Assembly (NCBI RefSeq): GCF_011683915.1 | Contig: NZ_JAAQPH010000013.1 | Span: 1 to 64,000 of the forward strand | Reading direction: 5' to 3' | Source: Pelagibius litoralis | GTDB taxonomy: Bacteria; Pseudomonadota; Alphaproteobacteria; Kiloniellales; Kiloniellaceae | DNA length: 64,000 nt | Shown: positions 46,695 through 57,451 of the stretch, piece after piece | Position numbering within the stretch: position 1 is the first letter of the stretch | Layout of the letters: each line of letters begins with the position of its first letter | Notes under the pieces: generated by a model | The model's input: the letters and a program-made list of their open reading frames with translations, nothing else | What the model was told of the DNA's origin: nothing | Database searches by the model: none | Translations under genes and position numbers: made by a program

Positions 46695-47876
46695 TTAGCT
46701 GGACCCGCCAAGGCGTTGTACCGCCTTGAAGGAACCGTCAGCCTGGATGATGGAGAGGAACACCTCGTCCATGCCCTGGTTGTCGCCAGGGCCGTAGTTC
46801 AACGTGATGCCGCCGAGATCGAAGCTGCCGGTATCGGCAACGGCCTGCAGGAACGACTGACGCGTCAGGTCGCCCTGGGCCTTCTCCAGCGCCATGATCG
46901 CGATACGACCGACCATGTAACCTTCAAGCGATACAAAGCCCGGCTCCGCCGCGGCATCGTGCGCCTTCATGGCCGCCTGGTAGCGTTGAACCAGCGGAAT
47001 GGAGCCGTCCCAGGGAAAGGGAACCACCTGGGTGATCACCACACCTTCGCCGTCTTTGCCAAGTTCCTTGGCCAGCGCCTTCGAACCAACGAAGGAGATA
47101 TTGACGTAGGTGGCACCAAGTTTGGTCTTGCGGGCAAGCTTGATGAACTGGGCAATCGGCTTATAGGCGCCGACCATAACAACCGCCTGGGGTTTTGCCT
47201 TACGGATCGCCAAAAGCGCTGACTTCACCGCGGTCGTGTTGCGCTTGTAGGTACCCTCGGCGACCAGCTTCAAGCCACGTTTTTCCAGCGCCTTGTTAAC
47301 ACCGGCAAGACCGACACGCCCGAAAGAGTCATCCTGGTAGAGAATGGCAATCCGGTCGTAGCCCAGGTCCTCGGTCAGATGCTTGATCCAGGCTTCGGTC
47401 TCCTGGCCGTAGGTGCCGCGCACGTTGATCACGTTGTTCAGTGCCGCGTCACGCAGGAAGCCCGCGCCGGTGAACGGGCCAACGAAGGGCACCGCATTTT
47501 CGGTCGCGATAGGCTGGGTCGCTTTGGAGGTCGGCGTTCCAACGGCGCCGATCAGCCCGAAAACCTTGTCCTGATTGATCAGATTCTGAACGTTGCTGAT
47601 CGCCCGCTCCGGCTCGTAACCGTCATCATAGCTTTTCAGTTCAAGCTGGCGGCCAGCAACGCCGCCGTTGCTGTTGGCTTCAGCGAAAGCTGCCAGAATG
47701 CCTTCGCGCATCCCGCTACCGAGCGCCGCGGCCGGCCCGTCCAGTGCGGCCGACTGGCCAAAGGTAATGGTGGTATCGGTCACGCCGACTTCGGCTTTTG
47801 CCGCATAGGTTGCACTCAATGCAACGGCGAGTGCAATGGCCGGTAGAGCAGCACGCTGAGTTAGACAATTTCCCAT
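46695..47876 (-). CDS. ABC transporter substrate-binding protein, branched-chain amino acid (LivJ-like) family
   Basis: 393 residues from ATG 47876 (TTG 47885 also in frame). Signal peptide to about residue 30 (ALSATYAAKA), then a type I periplasmic-binding fold: VTDTTITFGQSAALDGPAAALGSG, VFGLIGAVGTPTS, GYDRIAILYQDDSFGR. The family binds amino acids, amides or similar. No permease or ATPase genes are next to it; the neighbour is a chemoreceptor, so a sensing role rather than uptake is likely. Confidence 0.9.
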   Translation of the reverse strand: MGNCLTQRAALPAIALAVALSATYAAKAEVGVTDTTITFGQSAALDGPAAALGSGMREGILAAFAEANSNGGVAGRQLELKSYDDGYEPERAISNVQNLINQDKVFGLIGAVGTPTSKATQPIATENAVPFVGPFTGAGFLRDAALNNVINVRGTYGQETEAWIKHLTEDLGYDRIAILYQDDSFGRVGLAGVNKALEKRGLKLVAEGTYKRNTTAVKSALLAIRKAKPQAVVMVGAYKPIAQFIKLARKTKLGATYVNISFVGSKALAKELGKDGEGVVITQVVPFPWDGSIPLVQRYQAAMKAHDAAAEPGFVSLEGYMVGRIAIMALEKAQGDLTRQSFLQAVADTGSFDLGGITLNYGPGDNQGMDEVFLSIIQADGSFKAVQRLGGSS

Positions 47877-48213
47877 GATCCCCAAGATCCCTTCTAGTCA
47901 AAACATTTGCGCCCGCTTTCCAAAGCTCTCAGGGGGTCCCGAGAAACTGAGGCAGGCTTGCTTCGGCTATAGTTTGGGGGAATGAAGTAATCGTTAATTC
48001 TATTTTTTGGCTAAATGACTATTCTACTTTGAGTAGTCAATATGTTTGCCTGAGTATTTCCGCAAACAACAGAAAACGCTTAATTATCCGATATCTACAA
48101 CCAATACAGGATCAAGAACCTAGTATCACAACGCGATACGGCTGGAAATCGGACACAGAGGGCCGGCGCGCAATCTTCCGGCACCGGGAACGAAGGCCGC
48201 TGCCCAATGCGTC
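47877..48213. other. Gene-free interval upstream of the binding-protein gene
   Basis: 337 bases, AT-rich between 47990 and 48110. It contains a dyad TGACTA (48016-48021) with TAGTCA (48034-48039), a possible operator, and on the minus strand TTGACT at 48040-48035 as a possible -35. No gene or RNA is recognised. Confidence 0.4.
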
Positions 48214-49236
48214 TTAAGGTCGTGGTTGCTGCTGCGTGATGCAGTGGATACCGCCGCCGCCGACCAGAATATCGCTGGCCGGAACCTGGACCACGCGGCG
48301 GTCGGGAAATGCATCCGCAACGATGTCCCGAGCCGCAGCATCCTGCTCGTCCCCGAATGAGGGCATCACGATCCCGCCGTTGGCGATGTAGAAATTCGCA
48401 TAGGAAAGCGCAAGGCGCTGATCGCCGACGTAGCGCCTTTCGCGTGGCAGCGGCAACTCGACCACTTCCAGTTCCCGTCCTCTGGCATCCCTGGCCTTCT
48501 TCAGACGCATCAGATTGTCCTGCAACACCGGATGGTTGGGGTCCGCCGGGTCGTCGCAGACGACGGTCATGACGACGCCGGGGCGCACGAAGCACGCCAG
48601 GTTGTCGACATGCCCATCGGTATCGTCATCCTGCAGGCCCTGGCCCAACCACACGAAGGCCTTGACCCCCAGGTGGCGGCGCAGCAGTTCTTCAATCTCT
48701 TCGCGGCCCAAAGCCGGATTCCGGTTGGCCGCCAGAAGGCATTCCTCGCTGGTCAGCAAAGTGCCCTCTCCGTCCACATGGATCGAGCCCCCTTCCAGAA
48801 CCAACGGCGCAGAAAAGCACCGCACGCCGAGATCTCCGAGCAGCGCCTTGGCCACCGCGGCGTCCTGGTCGTAGGGGTGGAACTTCTCGCCCCAGGCATT
48901 GAAGCCCCAGGCAACCGCAGCCAGGCCGCCCCGTCCGTCAGTGACGAAGCTTGGCCCGATGTCGCGCATCCAGGAATCATCGAGCGCCATGGCCCGGCAT
49001 GCCACCTGATCGCCGCAAAGCGCCGCTGCATCAGCCAGGTCTTCACCGTTGGCCAGCATGGTAACCGGCTCGAAGCCCGCAATGGCTTTGGCCACCGCCG
49101 CATAGGCCCGGCGTGCCGGCTCCAGGCCCTCGCCCCACAGGGCGGCACGGCAAGGCCAGGCCATCCAGCAACGATCGTGCGCAGCCCACTCCGCCGGCAT
49201 GAAGAAACCGTCATCCACGGGAAACCGGCCGGCCAT
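48214..49236 (-). CDS. aguA: Agmatine deiminase
   Basis: 340 residues, guanidino-group-modifying fold. DDSWMRDIGPSFV, LEGGSIHVDGEGT, DDTDGHVDN and the catalytic Cys332 in GGGGIHCITQQQP are all present. It turns agmatine into N-carbamoylputrescine for putrescine synthesis. The partner amidohydrolase AguB is not adjacent. ATG 49236 has a strong GGAGG region upstream. Confidence 0.96.
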   Translation of the reverse strand: MAGRFPVDDGFFMPAEWAAHDRCWMAWPCRAALWGEGLEPARRAYAAVAKAIAGFEPVTMLANGEDLADAAALCGDQVACRAMALDDSWMRDIGPSFVTDGRGGLAAVAWGFNAWGEKFHPYDQDAAVAKALLGDLGVRCFSAPLVLEGGSIHVDGEGTLLTSEECLLAANRNPALGREEIEELLRRHLGVKAFVWLGQGLQDDDTDGHVDNLACFVRPGVVMTVVCDDPADPNHPVLQDNLMRLKKARDARGRELEVVELPLPRERRYVGDQRLALSYANFYIANGGIVMPSFGDEQDAAARDIVADAFPDRRVVQVPASDILVGGGGIHCITQQQPRP

Positions 49237-49265
49237 GCCCTGCCTCCGCCTCTCCGGACCGCGCC

Positions 49266-51047
49266 CTATTCCGGCGGCAGGTCCAGCTTGATATGCAGCT
49301 CGGCCAACTGCCGCTCACTGACCGCAGCCGGGGCCTGCATCATCAGATCCTCGGCCCGTTGGTTCATCGGGAAGGCAACCACTTCGCGGATGTTCGGTTC
49401 GTCTGCCAGAAGCATAACGATCCGGTCGATACCGGGCGCCGAGCCGCCGTGCGGCGGTGCCCCGAATTTCAGCGCCGAGATCATGCCGGCGAATTCCGCG
49501 TCAACCTGGCTCTGACTGTACCCGGCGATGGCAAAGGCCTTGTACATGATCTCCGGCAGATGATTCCGAATCGCACCGGAGGAAAGTTCGACCCCGTTAC
49601 AAACGATGTCGTACTGATAGGCCAGGACGTCCAAGGGATCCTGGCTCTCAAGAGCGTCCATACCGCCTTGCGGCATGGAAAAAGGATTGTGGCTGAATTC
49701 GATCTTGCCGCTGTCCTCGTCCAGCTCGAACATTGGATAGTCGACGATCCAACAGAAGCGAAAAGCGCCCTTTTCCAAGATATCCAACTCATCGCCCAGG
49801 CGGTTGCGCACCTGACCGGCGAGCTTGGCCGCCGCGCCTGCCTTGTCGCAGGAGAAGAAAACCGCATCGCCATCGCTCAAGCCGGCGGCTTCCTTGATCT
49901 GCGCCGTCCGCTCGGCATCCAGGTTCTTGGCGATGGGGCCTTTGGCAGTGCCGTCGGGGGCAAAGATGATGTAGCCAAGTCCGGCCGCACCCTCGCTGCG
50001 CGCCCAGTCGTTCAGCTTGTCGTAGAAGCTGCGCGGACGCTCCCCGGCGCCGGGCGCCGGAATCGCCCGCACCACCGAGCCACCTTCGACGGCCTTTGCG
50101 AAAATACCAAAGCCGGAACCGCGGAAGGCATCGGTCACGTCGACAATCTCGATGGGATTGCGCAGATCCGGCTTGTCCGAACCGTACTTCAGCATGGACT
50201 CGCGAAAAGGAATGCGCGGAAAGGGTACCGATGTCACCTGCCTGCCGCCCTCGGCAAATTCCTCGAAGACGCCGCCCAGCACCGGCTCTAAGGCAGCGAA
50301 GACGTCGTCCTGGGTGACGAAACTCATTTCCAGATCGAGCTGATAGAATTCGCCGGGCGAACGGTCAGCCCGGCTGTCTTCATCCCGAAAACAGGGCGCG
50401 ATCTGGAAGTAGCGATCGAAGCCCGCCATCATCAGCAGTTGCTTGAACATCTGCGGCGCCTGCGGCAGCGCGTAAAACCTGCCGGGGTGGAGACGGCTCG
50501 GCACCAGATAGTCACGCGCACCTTCGGGGCTGCTCGCCGTCAGGATCGGCGTCTGGAACTCCTGGAAACCCTGCTCCACCATGCGGCGTCGGATGGAGTT
50601 GATCACCGCCCCCCGCAGCCGGATCTTGGCCTGCATCTTCTCGCGCCGCAGATCCAGATAGCGATAGCGCAGGCGGGTTTCCTCGCCGGCGTCTTCATCC
50701 GAGTTGACCTGCAGCGGCAGAACCTCGGCCCGGGACTGAACCGTCAGCTCTGCCACCTGAACCTCGACCTCGCCGGTCGGCACGGCCGCATTCACCGTTT
50801 CCGGGGTGCGCTGGACCACCGGGCCGGTGACCGTGATGACGCTCTCGACCCGCGTATCCTCCAGCATCTGGAACAAGGGGCTGCTCACGTCGATCACGCA
50901 CTGGGTGATCCCGAAAGTGTCGCGAAGGTCGACGAAGAGAAGCTGACCATGGTCGCGTTTGCGATGAATCCAACCAGAAAGGCGAACCTGCTCACCGGAA
51001 TGGGTAGGCCGTAGTTCGCCACAGCTATGGGTACGATAGGGGTGCAT
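49266..51047 (-). CDS. aspS: Aspartyl-tRNA synthetase (non-discriminating type)
   Basis: 593 residues, the bacterial long form with a GAD insertion. Anticodon-binding OB fold first ([20 protein letters not shown]), then class II motifs ([33 protein letters not shown]). His33, in RDHG, occupies the position where Pseudomonas non-discriminating AspRS has His31 and E. coli has Leu. Such enzymes charge both tRNA-Asp and tRNA-Asn with Asp, the latter repaired by GatCAB, which is also in this window. Confidence 0.96.
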   Translation of the reverse strand: MHPYRTHSCGELRPTHSGEQVRLSGWIHRKRDHGQLLFVDLRDTFGITQCVIDVSSPLFQMLEDTRVESVITVTGPVVQRTPETVNAAVPTGEVEVQVAELTVQSRAEVLPLQVNSDEDAGEETRLRYRYLDLRREKMQAKIRLRGAVINSIRRRMVEQGFQEFQTPILTASSPEGARDYLVPSRLHPGRFYALPQAPQMFKQLLMMAGFDRYFQIAPCFRDEDSRADRSPGEFYQLDLEMSFVTQDDVFAALEPVLGGVFEEFAEGGRQVTSVPFPRIPFRESMLKYGSDKPDLRNPIEIVDVTDAFRGSGFGIFAKAVEGGSVVRAIPAPGAGERPRSFYDKLNDWARSEGAAGLGYIIFAPDGTAKGPIAKNLDAERTAQIKEAAGLSDGDAVFFSCDKAGAAAKLAGQVRNRLGDELDILEKGAFRFCWIVDYPMFELDEDSGKIEFSHNPFSMPQGGMDALESQDPLDVLAYQYDIVCNGVELSSGAIRNHLPEIMYKAFAIAGYSQSQVDAEFAGMISALKFGAPPHGGSAPGIDRIVMLLADEPNIREVVAFPMNQRAEDLMMQAPAAVSERQLAELHIKLDLPPE

Positions 51048-51291
51048 TGAAACAAGTCCCGGGGTGTGGTCGGCAGGGTGCTGAATAAGCGCGCAAAAGG
51101 CAGCGAATAACGGATTTTGTCAAGCCTGGAGGTCGTCTCCAGCCGCAAATGAGGCTACGGCCGGGGCCCCGAACCCGCCCGGACGCAACCTGGGGTTCGC
51201 CCCCGCAGGAACCCGCCTCAGGAGACGCCCTTCTAAACAGATCAGCACCTCGGCGCTTTTACCGCAATCCGATAGCGTGTATACCGCTGGC

Positions 51292-52461
51292 ATGACATTA
51301 ATTGCCGAAACTGCAGAACTTGAAGCCCTCTGTGGTCGACTGGCCGACGCCGACTTCATCACCGTAGACACTGAGTTCCTGCGCGATTCGACCTACTGGC
51401 CGAAGCTCTGTCTGCTGCAGGTCGCGGGCCCGCAGGACGTCGCCGCCATCGACACCCTCGCCCCAAACCTCGACCTTTCGCCGCTTCTGGCCCTGTTTGA
51501 CGATCCGCGCCTCATGAAGGTGCTCCATTCGGCCCGCCAGGACATGGAGATTTTCTTTCATTTGAATGGCCGCCTGCCGGCGCCGGTTTTCGATACCCAG
51601 GTTGCGGCCATGGTCTGCGGCTTTGGCGAATCGGTCGGCTACGACACGCTGGTGCGCAAGATGACCGGGGCCCATGTCGACAAGTCGTCCCGCTTCACCG
51701 ACTGGTCGCGCCGTCCGCTCGCAGAACGCCAGCTGACTTACGCCCTGGCCGACGTCACCCACCTGCGAAAGATTTACGAGAAACTGGAGCGCCGGCTCGC
51801 TAAATCCGGCCGCGCCGCCTGGCTGGAAGAGGAAATGGCGATCCTCACCTCGCCGGAGACCTACCGCCTGGAGCCCGAGTTGGCCTGGCGGCGGTTGAAA
51901 ACACGCTCCAACGACCGGCGCTATCTGGCGGTTCTGAGGGCCCTGGCAACTTGGCGGGAACACGAAGCGCAGCAGCGCAACGTCCCAAGAGGGCGGGTTC
52001 TGCGCGACGAGCAGCTCTTTGACATCGCGGCCCACCGGCCAGCGACCGAAGAGGAACTGGCCCGCTCCAGAGGACTGAACAAGGACATGGCGCGGGGCCG
52101 TCTTGGCAAGGCGATCCTCGAAGCCGTCGGTCAGGGGCTCGCCCTCCCCGACAAGGACCTGCCAAGGCCGCCGGCCAAACAGTCGGCACCCAATGGCGCG
52201 GGTCCTTTGATGGACCTGCTCAAAGTGTTGTTGAAGCTGCGCTGTGACGAACACGACGTTGCCCAGAAACTCATCGCCAGCTCTTCCGACCTCGAACAGA
52301 TCGCCGCCGACGACGAGGCCGACGTTCTGGCACTCAAGGGCTGGCGCTACGATCTGTTCGGCCGTGATGCCCTTGCCTTGAAAAGAGGTTCGGTGGCGCT
52401 CTCCGCCGCCGGTAACAAGGTTCGCATCGTCTCGGTCAAGGAACCGCAGGAAGCCGATTGA
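51292..52461 (+). CDS. rnd: Ribonuclease D
   Basis: 389 residues from ATG 51292 (GTG 51277 also in frame). DEDDy exonuclease domain: VDTEFL (Asp26, Glu28), HSARQDMEIFFHLNG, and YALADVTHL with the motif III Tyr and Asp; then an HRDC domain near 205-290. It trims 3' ends of structured RNA. Divergent from aspS across 244 bases. Its stop overlaps a TTG just before the peptidase gene. Confidence 0.95.
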   Translation: MTLIAETAELEALCGRLADADFITVDTEFLRDSTYWPKLCLLQVAGPQDVAAIDTLAPNLDLSPLLALFDDPRLMKVLHSARQDMEIFFHLNGRLPAPVFDTQVAAMVCGFGESVGYDTLVRKMTGAHVDKSSRFTDWSRRPLAERQLTYALADVTHLRKIYEKLERRLAKSGRAAWLEEEMAILTSPETYRLEPELAWRRLKTRSNDRRYLAVLRALATWREHEAQQRNVPRGRVLRDEQLFDIAAHRPATEEELARSRGLNKDMARGRLGKAILEAVGQGLALPDKDLPRPPAKQSAPNGAGPLMDLLKVLLKLRCDEHDVAQKLIASSSDLEQIAADDEADVLALKGWRYDLFGRDALALKRGSVALSAAGNKVRIVSVKEPQEAD

Positions 52462-52463
52462 GG

Positions 52464-53498
52464 ATGCGTCGTGCGATCCCGAACCTGCTGTTTGGTACTG
52501 TCTTAGGTGCCTGGGCCGCGTTCGCGACCGGCACTGCTCAGGCCCAACCGCTCAGCCCCCCGGGCGGCGGCTTCGATCTGCCGGTGGACTGCGTGATGGG
52601 TGCGGTCTGCAACATTCAGAACTACATCGACCACGATCCGGGCGAAGGTTGGAAGGATCACGCCTGCGGCCCCCTCAGCTACGACGGCCATCGTGGGGTC
52701 GACTTTCGCGTCCCGACCCAGATTGAGATGCGCGCCGGGGTCGCGGTCATCGCGGCCGCCGGCGGCAAGGTGCTCTTTGCCTACGACGGTCAGCCCGACA
52801 TCCTGATGCAGGACAGCGGGCCGGGCAAAACCCGGGAAGAGCGCAACGGGAACTGGGTCGCGATCGGCCACGGTGACGGCTGGGTTACGACCTACGCCCA
52901 TCTGCGCAAAGGAACCGTCGCGGTCAAAAAGGGCGACATCGTCAAGCGTGGCGACAAGCTTGGCCTGATCGGCCTCTCCGGCAACAGCGACTTTCCCCAT
53001 GTGCACTTCGCGGTCACGCACAGGAATAAGCTGCTCGACCCCTTCATCGGCCTTGAGCCCGCAGCCAACTGCGGCGAGACCTCCCAGAATCTTTGGTCCG
53101 AGGCCGCCCAGGCACAGATTCCCTATCGGGCGGGCGGGCTTCTCTCCGCCGGCTTCCTGGATCGCCAGGCCGACCACCGGGAGGTCATGGAGGGCGTCGA
53201 AGCGCCTGGGGAGATTTCCGCCAAGGCCCCCGTTCTGGTCTTTTGGGTCGGCGCCTGGGGCATTCGCAAAGGTGACATGGAAAGCACTGTGATTCTCGGC
53301 CCTGACGGTCGCAAGTTCGTTGGCGCGGAGCGGATCGTTGAGCGAAACAGAGCGACCCTCTCACGTTTCGTCGGCAAGCGTCTGCGCAACGAGTCCTGGC
53401 CGAAGGGGACATATCGCGGCATCTACCGCGTCGAACGCAAAGTTGGCGACACCACCTATCCGGTGATCGATGTTGTCCGCGAAGTCGTGGTGCACTGA
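52464..53498 (+). CDS. Secreted M23-family (LytM-like) peptidase
   Basis: 344 residues from ATG 52464 with a signal peptide ending near residue 28 (GTAQAQ). The metal and catalytic residues are complete: His76 and Asp80 in DGHRGVDF, His146 in YAHL, and His179/His181 in PHVHF. A C-terminal beta-rich domain (about 215-344) of unknown role follows. Predicted to cut peptide cross-links in the cell wall or to regulate amidases. It begins two bases after the rnd stop. Confidence 0.92.
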   Translation: MRRAIPNLLFGTVLGAWAAFATGTAQAQPLSPPGGGFDLPVDCVMGAVCNIQNYIDHDPGEGWKDHACGPLSYDGHRGVDFRVPTQIEMRAGVAVIAAAGGKVLFAYDGQPDILMQDSGPGKTREERNGNWVAIGHGDGWVTTYAHLRKGTVAVKKGDIVKRGDKLGLIGLSGNSDFPHVHFAVTHRNKLLDPFIGLEPAANCGETSQNLWSEAAQAQIPYRAGGLLSAGFLDRQADHREVMEGVEAPGEISAKAPVLVFWVGAWGIRKGDMESTVILGPDGRKFVGAERIVERNRATLSRFVGKRLRNESWPKGTYRGIYRVERKVGDTTYPVIDVVREVVVH

Positions 53499-53509
53499 AC
53501 CGCTTCGAA

Positions 53510-55027
53510 TCAAACGACGATGCGGGCTTCCTTGAACCCACCGATGGCGGCCAGGGCGCGCAGGCGGCGCTGAACCGCTTCCCCATCCGGCACCGACCCG
53601 TCACCGGGCAGGATCAACTCCAGCACGGCGCCGTCGACATTTAGACGGCTGCCGTCCAGGATATCGCGCGTCGCCCCGGAAACCCGGAAGGCTAGCCTCA
53701 AGGCTGCCCCCAGCAGACTTGCCCGCTCGCGCCAACGCTCACTCAGCAAGGCTGTCGCCGACGACGATGCGCGTGAGTCCGGCGCCCCCCCGTAGCGGAG
53801 GAAAATCGTATAAGCCAGAAAGCTACGCCCAGGGTGATCGATACTCACAAAAGGATGGTGCAGAATCCGTCTCAGCGCATGGCTGGCGCGGAAATCCGGA
53901 TGCTCGCGCCAGGCAAAATCCGAAAGATGACAGGTCGCGAGCCGCAACCGCCGTTCTTCATCGCTCTCGCCGGGAAACAGGGCGTCGCACCACCGCATCA
54001 GCCCCTCGCCCAGGCCGCCGAAACGGCCCTCGCGCTCGGCGATCTCCGAAGCCGAAGAGATCAACGGATCCTCAGCCTGGTGTTGCTTGGAGAGTTGATT
54101 GAAGAGGTATCCCTCTCGCAGTCCATAGGTAGAGAATGAGATCTCCGAAGAGCCCGCTATACGCAGCAGGCGTCCCAGGACCAGGGCCCCAAGAGGCAGG
54201 GTTTCCCGCCGCCGCCGCGAGATGAACTCGATGCCCGACAGAGAACTCTTGCCCTGTCGGCTGACAAGGCGGGCAAGCCTCAGTGCCTCCTCGGACGCGA
54301 TGGTATGTCCGTGTATAGCGTGAAGCGGATGGCGCATCTGCTCGATGTGCAAGCGCGCCAGGTTACGCCAGGCCCCCCCGACCGGATAAAAGGCGCGGTC
54401 GTGTCCGGCCCCCAGCCAGGCCACTTTCGCCAGGGTCTTGTCGATCACCGAACGCGCCATCTGGCGATCGTCCCCACAGCTCTCCATCAGGCGCAGGGGC
54501 CCCAAGGCCAGGGTCGTCGCGCGTCCGATCTCACCGTGGTTGATCTCGACAAGCTCCAGGCTGCCGCCGCCCAGATCGCCCATGATGCCATCGGCTTCAG
54601 GATTGCCCGCGATAACCCCCAGCGCCGAGAGTTGCGCCTCTTCGGCACCGCTGAGCACCCTGATGGGGTGGCCGCAGGCCTCCTCAACGGTCGCAACAAA
54701 ATCGGGGCCGTCGGCCGCGTCGCGGACCGCCGCCGTCGCGATGAGATCGACCTTTTCGATCCCCATCGCCCTGGCCAGAGCCGTAAAACGCACAAGATTC
54801 GGCACCGCCAGGGCCACGCCCTCCGGGTTCAGCTGGCCGCTGCTTTGCAGCCCGCGCCCCAGTCCGCAAAGCACCTTTTCATTGAAGACAGTGGCCGGCG
54901 CGCGCTTCAAGCCGTCAAAGACCACCAGCCGAATCGAGTTCGAGCCGATGTCGACGACGGCGATCCGCCCGTCCTTCACAGTTGCTTTGGAAAGAGCCGA
55001 GACTGTTGCCCGCGATGCTGCAACCAT
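53510..55027 (-). CDS. ppx: Exopolyphosphatase / GppA phosphatase
   Basis: 505 residues. VVDIGSNSIRLVVFDG near residues 24-39 is the phosphate-binding motif of the Ppx/GppA family; LSGAEEAQLSALGV and GDLGGGSLELVEI follow with the catalytic Glu and second phosphate loop. The C-terminal half has an HD-like helical domain. It releases phosphate from polyphosphate or hydrolyses pppGpp. Seven bases after ppk, so one operon. Confidence 0.95.
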   Translation of the reverse strand: MVAASRATVSALSKATVKDGRIAVVDIGSNSIRLVVFDGLKRAPATVFNEKVLCGLGRGLQSSGQLNPEGVALAVPNLVRFTALARAMGIEKVDLIATAAVRDAADGPDFVATVEEACGHPIRVLSGAEEAQLSALGVIAGNPEADGIMGDLGGGSLELVEINHGEIGRATTLALGPLRLMESCGDDRQMARSVIDKTLAKVAWLGAGHDRAFYPVGGAWRNLARLHIEQMRHPLHAIHGHTIASEEALRLARLVSRQGKSSLSGIEFISRRRRETLPLGALVLGRLLRIAGSSEISFSTYGLREGYLFNQLSKQHQAEDPLISSASEIAEREGRFGGLGEGLMRWCDALFPGESDEERRLRLATCHLSDFAWREHPDFRASHALRRILHHPFVSIDHPGRSFLAYTIFLRYGGAPDSRASSSATALLSERWRERASLLGAALRLAFRVSGATRDILDGSRLNVDGAVLELILPGDGSVPDGEAVQRRLRALAAIGGFKEARIVV

Positions 55028-55034
55028 TAGGTCG

Positions 55035-57227
55035 TTAGGTCTTCCTGAGGACCAATCTCGGCGTCTTTCGCGACTTCTTGAGGGCCGAGCCGCGGCCGGA
55101 AAGGCTGGGGTTCGTCATGAAGTACGTATGGACGCTGAAGGATTTGGCGGTTGAACGCACGCGACGATAGGTCCCCTCAGGTTCCAGTATCCAGGACTGC
55201 GCCTCGTCGTTCAGATTGGCGATCATGATCTGGTCAAGAATCTGCTGATGAACCGTCGCATTCTCAATCGGCACCAAGGTCTCAATCCGCCTGTCGAGGT
55301 TGCGTGGCATCCAGTCGGCCGACGAAATAAATACCTTGGCGTCGCGCGACGGTAGCGATTTGCCGGCCCCGAAGCAAACGATTCGGCTGTGCTCCAGAAA
55401 CCGGCCGACAATCGACTTCACGCGGATGTTCTCCGACAACCCCGGAACCCCGGGACGCAGGCAGCAGATTCCGCGCAGGATCAGCTCGACGGAAACCCCG
55501 GCCTGGGAAGCCCGGTAGAGCGCATCAATGATCTCGGGATCGACCAGGGAGTTCAGCTTGGTCCAAATCGACGCCGGGCGGCCGGCCTCCGCGTGCGCGA
55601 TCTCATCCTTGATATGGCGCAAAAGCGTCGAGCGCAGGGTCAAGGGCGCGAAGGCGATCTTGTCCATGGTCTTCGGTTTGGCATAGCCCGTCATGTAATT
55701 GAACAAACGGGTGGCATCGCGGGCCAGCAGCGGATCGCAGGAGAAGAAAGAAATGTCCGTATAGATCCGCGCCGTGATCGGATGATAATTACCCGTGCCG
55801 TAATGCACGTAGGTGCGCAGCGCCTCTCCTTCACGCCGGGCCACCAGCGAAATCTTGGCGTGGGTTTTAAGCTCTATGAATCCGTAAATCACCTGGACAC
55901 CGGCGCGCTCCAGATTGCGTGCCCAACGAATATTACGCTCCTCATCGAAGCGTGCCTTCAACTCGACGAGGGCGGTGACCGACTTTCCGGCTTCCGCCGC
56001 TTCCGTCAACGCCTTGACGATCGGTGAGTCTTCAGATGTCCGATAGAGTGTCTGCTTGATCGCCACCACCGCCGGGTCATTGGCGGCCTGACGTACGAAC
56101 TGCACCACCACATCGAAACTCTCGTAGGGATGATGGACTGCGAAATCCTTCTCGCGGATGGCGGCAAAGCAGTCGCCGCCGAAGTCGCGAATGCGCTCGG
56201 GAAACCTGGGATTGTAAGGCTGGAACAACAGATCCTGCCGGTCATCGAGAATGATATCTTTGGTATCGACGAGACCCAGCATACCGTCCAGCGGGAACAC
56301 GTTCTCGGTAACCACCTGCAGCTCGCGAATGACGAAATCCAACAAGTCCTTGGGCATTTCGGCATCGACGGACAAACGGATCACGGAACCGCGCCGGCGC
56401 CGTTTCAGGGCGCTTTCGAAGACCCGCACCAGGTCTTCCGCCTCTTCCTCCACTTCCAGATCGCTGTCACGTAAAACCCGGAAGTACCCGGAAGCCTGCA
56501 CCTCGAAGCCCGGAAAGAGTTCATCGAAGTAAAGCTTCAGGACCTCTTCCAGGCGAATGAAGCGTGCTTCTTTTCCAGGCAGCCTGACGAACCGCCCGAT
56601 CTTCGTCGGCAGCGGGATCAGACCGTTGATCTGGTTCTTGTCCTCGCCGCGCAGCAGCTCCACAACCAGGCAGAGCCCACGATTGGGGATGAAGGGAAAG
56701 GGATGCGCGGGGTCGATGGCGATCGGCGTCAGAACCGGATAAAGCTGCTCGGTAAAATAGGTGTCCAGCCAACGCCGCTCCGGTCGTTTCAACTCGTTCG
56801 CGCTGACGACCGCAATGCCCGCGGCCTTCAGTTCGCCGGTCAGGTCGATCCACTTCTCCTGCTGCCAGCGCATCAGCTTGGCAACCCGCTCGTTGATCGC
56901 CGAGAGCTGCTGGACGGCGGTAAGCCCCTCCGGAGAGCGTGCCTTCACACCGGCGCGGATCTGACCCAACAGGCCCGCCACGCGCACCATGAAGAACTCA
57001 TCCAGATTGCTGGCCGAAATCGACAGGAACCTCAGCCGCTCAAAAACCGGATGATTGCCGTTGTAGGCCTCCTCAAGAACCCGCTCGTTAAAGGCAAGCC
57101 AGGAGATTTCGCGATTGATGAAGCGCTCGGGTGAGGAAAGGTCGATGGCAGCAAGTTTGGAGCCCTCCGGCAGGTCGGATTCCTGCTCCAGAGGTTCAAC
57201 TTCCAGCGCCATGGGACTGTCTTCCAC
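55035..57227 (-). CDS. ppk: Polyphosphate kinase 1
   Basis: 730 residues, start GTG 57227 with GAGGAG upstream. N-terminal helical domain ([19 protein letters not shown]), head domain, and two phospholipase D-like catalytic domains with the autophosphorylated His in [11 protein letters not shown]. It makes polyphosphate from ATP. Upstream lie a PhoB-like box at good distance from a -10-like sequence and a CtrA-type site further up. Confidence 0.97.
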   Translation of the reverse strand: MEDSPMALEVEPLEQESDLPEGSKLAAIDLSSPERFINREISWLAFNERVLEEAYNGNHPVFERLRFLSISASNLDEFFMVRVAGLLGQIRAGVKARSPEGLTAVQQLSAINERVAKLMRWQQEKWIDLTGELKAAGIAVVSANELKRPERRWLDTYFTEQLYPVLTPIAIDPAHPFPFIPNRGLCLVVELLRGEDKNQINGLIPLPTKIGRFVRLPGKEARFIRLEEVLKLYFDELFPGFEVQASGYFRVLRDSDLEVEEEAEDLVRVFESALKRRRRGSVIRLSVDAEMPKDLLDFVIRELQVVTENVFPLDGMLGLVDTKDIILDDRQDLLFQPYNPRFPERIRDFGGDCFAAIREKDFAVHHPYESFDVVVQFVRQAANDPAVVAIKQTLYRTSEDSPIVKALTEAAEAGKSVTALVELKARFDEERNIRWARNLERAGVQVIYGFIELKTHAKISLVARREGEALRTYVHYGTGNYHPITARIYTDISFFSCDPLLARDATRLFNYMTGYAKPKTMDKIAFAPLTLRSTLLRHIKDEIAHAEAGRPASIWTKLNSLVDPEIIDALYRASQAGVSVELILRGICCLRPGVPGLSENIRVKSIVGRFLEHSRIVCFGAGKSLPSRDAKVFISSADWMPRNLDRRIETLVPIENATVHQQILDQIMIANLNDEAQSWILEPEGTYRRVRSTAKSFSVHTYFMTNPSLSGRGSALKKSRKTPRLVLRKT

Positions 57228-57288
57228 ACTAAACTCCTCATCAAAGGCCTGAAATCAGGGCATACAGCTCCCCTATAGCATGCCATTT

Positions 57289-57306
57289 GTCACCGATTGA
57301 TGACAG
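57289..57306 (-). promoter_or_regulatory. Candidate PhoB box for ppk-ppx
   Basis: On the minus strand CTGTCAT (57306-57300), four bases, then CGGTGAC (57295-57289), against a Pho box of two CTGTCAT repeats with N4. The first half is perfect, the second four of seven. A -10-like GCTATA (57278-57273) follows after ten bases, the spacing known for PhoB-activated promoters. Confidence 0.4.
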
Positions 57307-57348
57307 GCCTGCCGGCAGCCTGAACGCGACCGCAGCCCTCAGCAAGCC

Positions 57349-57364
57349 TTAATGCAACTTTAAC
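57349..57364 (+). promoter_or_regulatory. Full-consensus CtrA-type site
   Basis: TTAA (57349-57352), seven bases, TTAAC (57360-57364), an exact match to TTAA-N7-TTAAC. It lies about 122 bases from the ppk start and faces away from it. Confidence 0.45.
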
Positions 57365-57451
57365 ATCATTGATTTGTATCAAGGTGCTACCTGGTGATGT
57401 TAGCTAAATAGATAGTGGCACATGGGTGATCCCTACCCAGCCCCATGCGCC

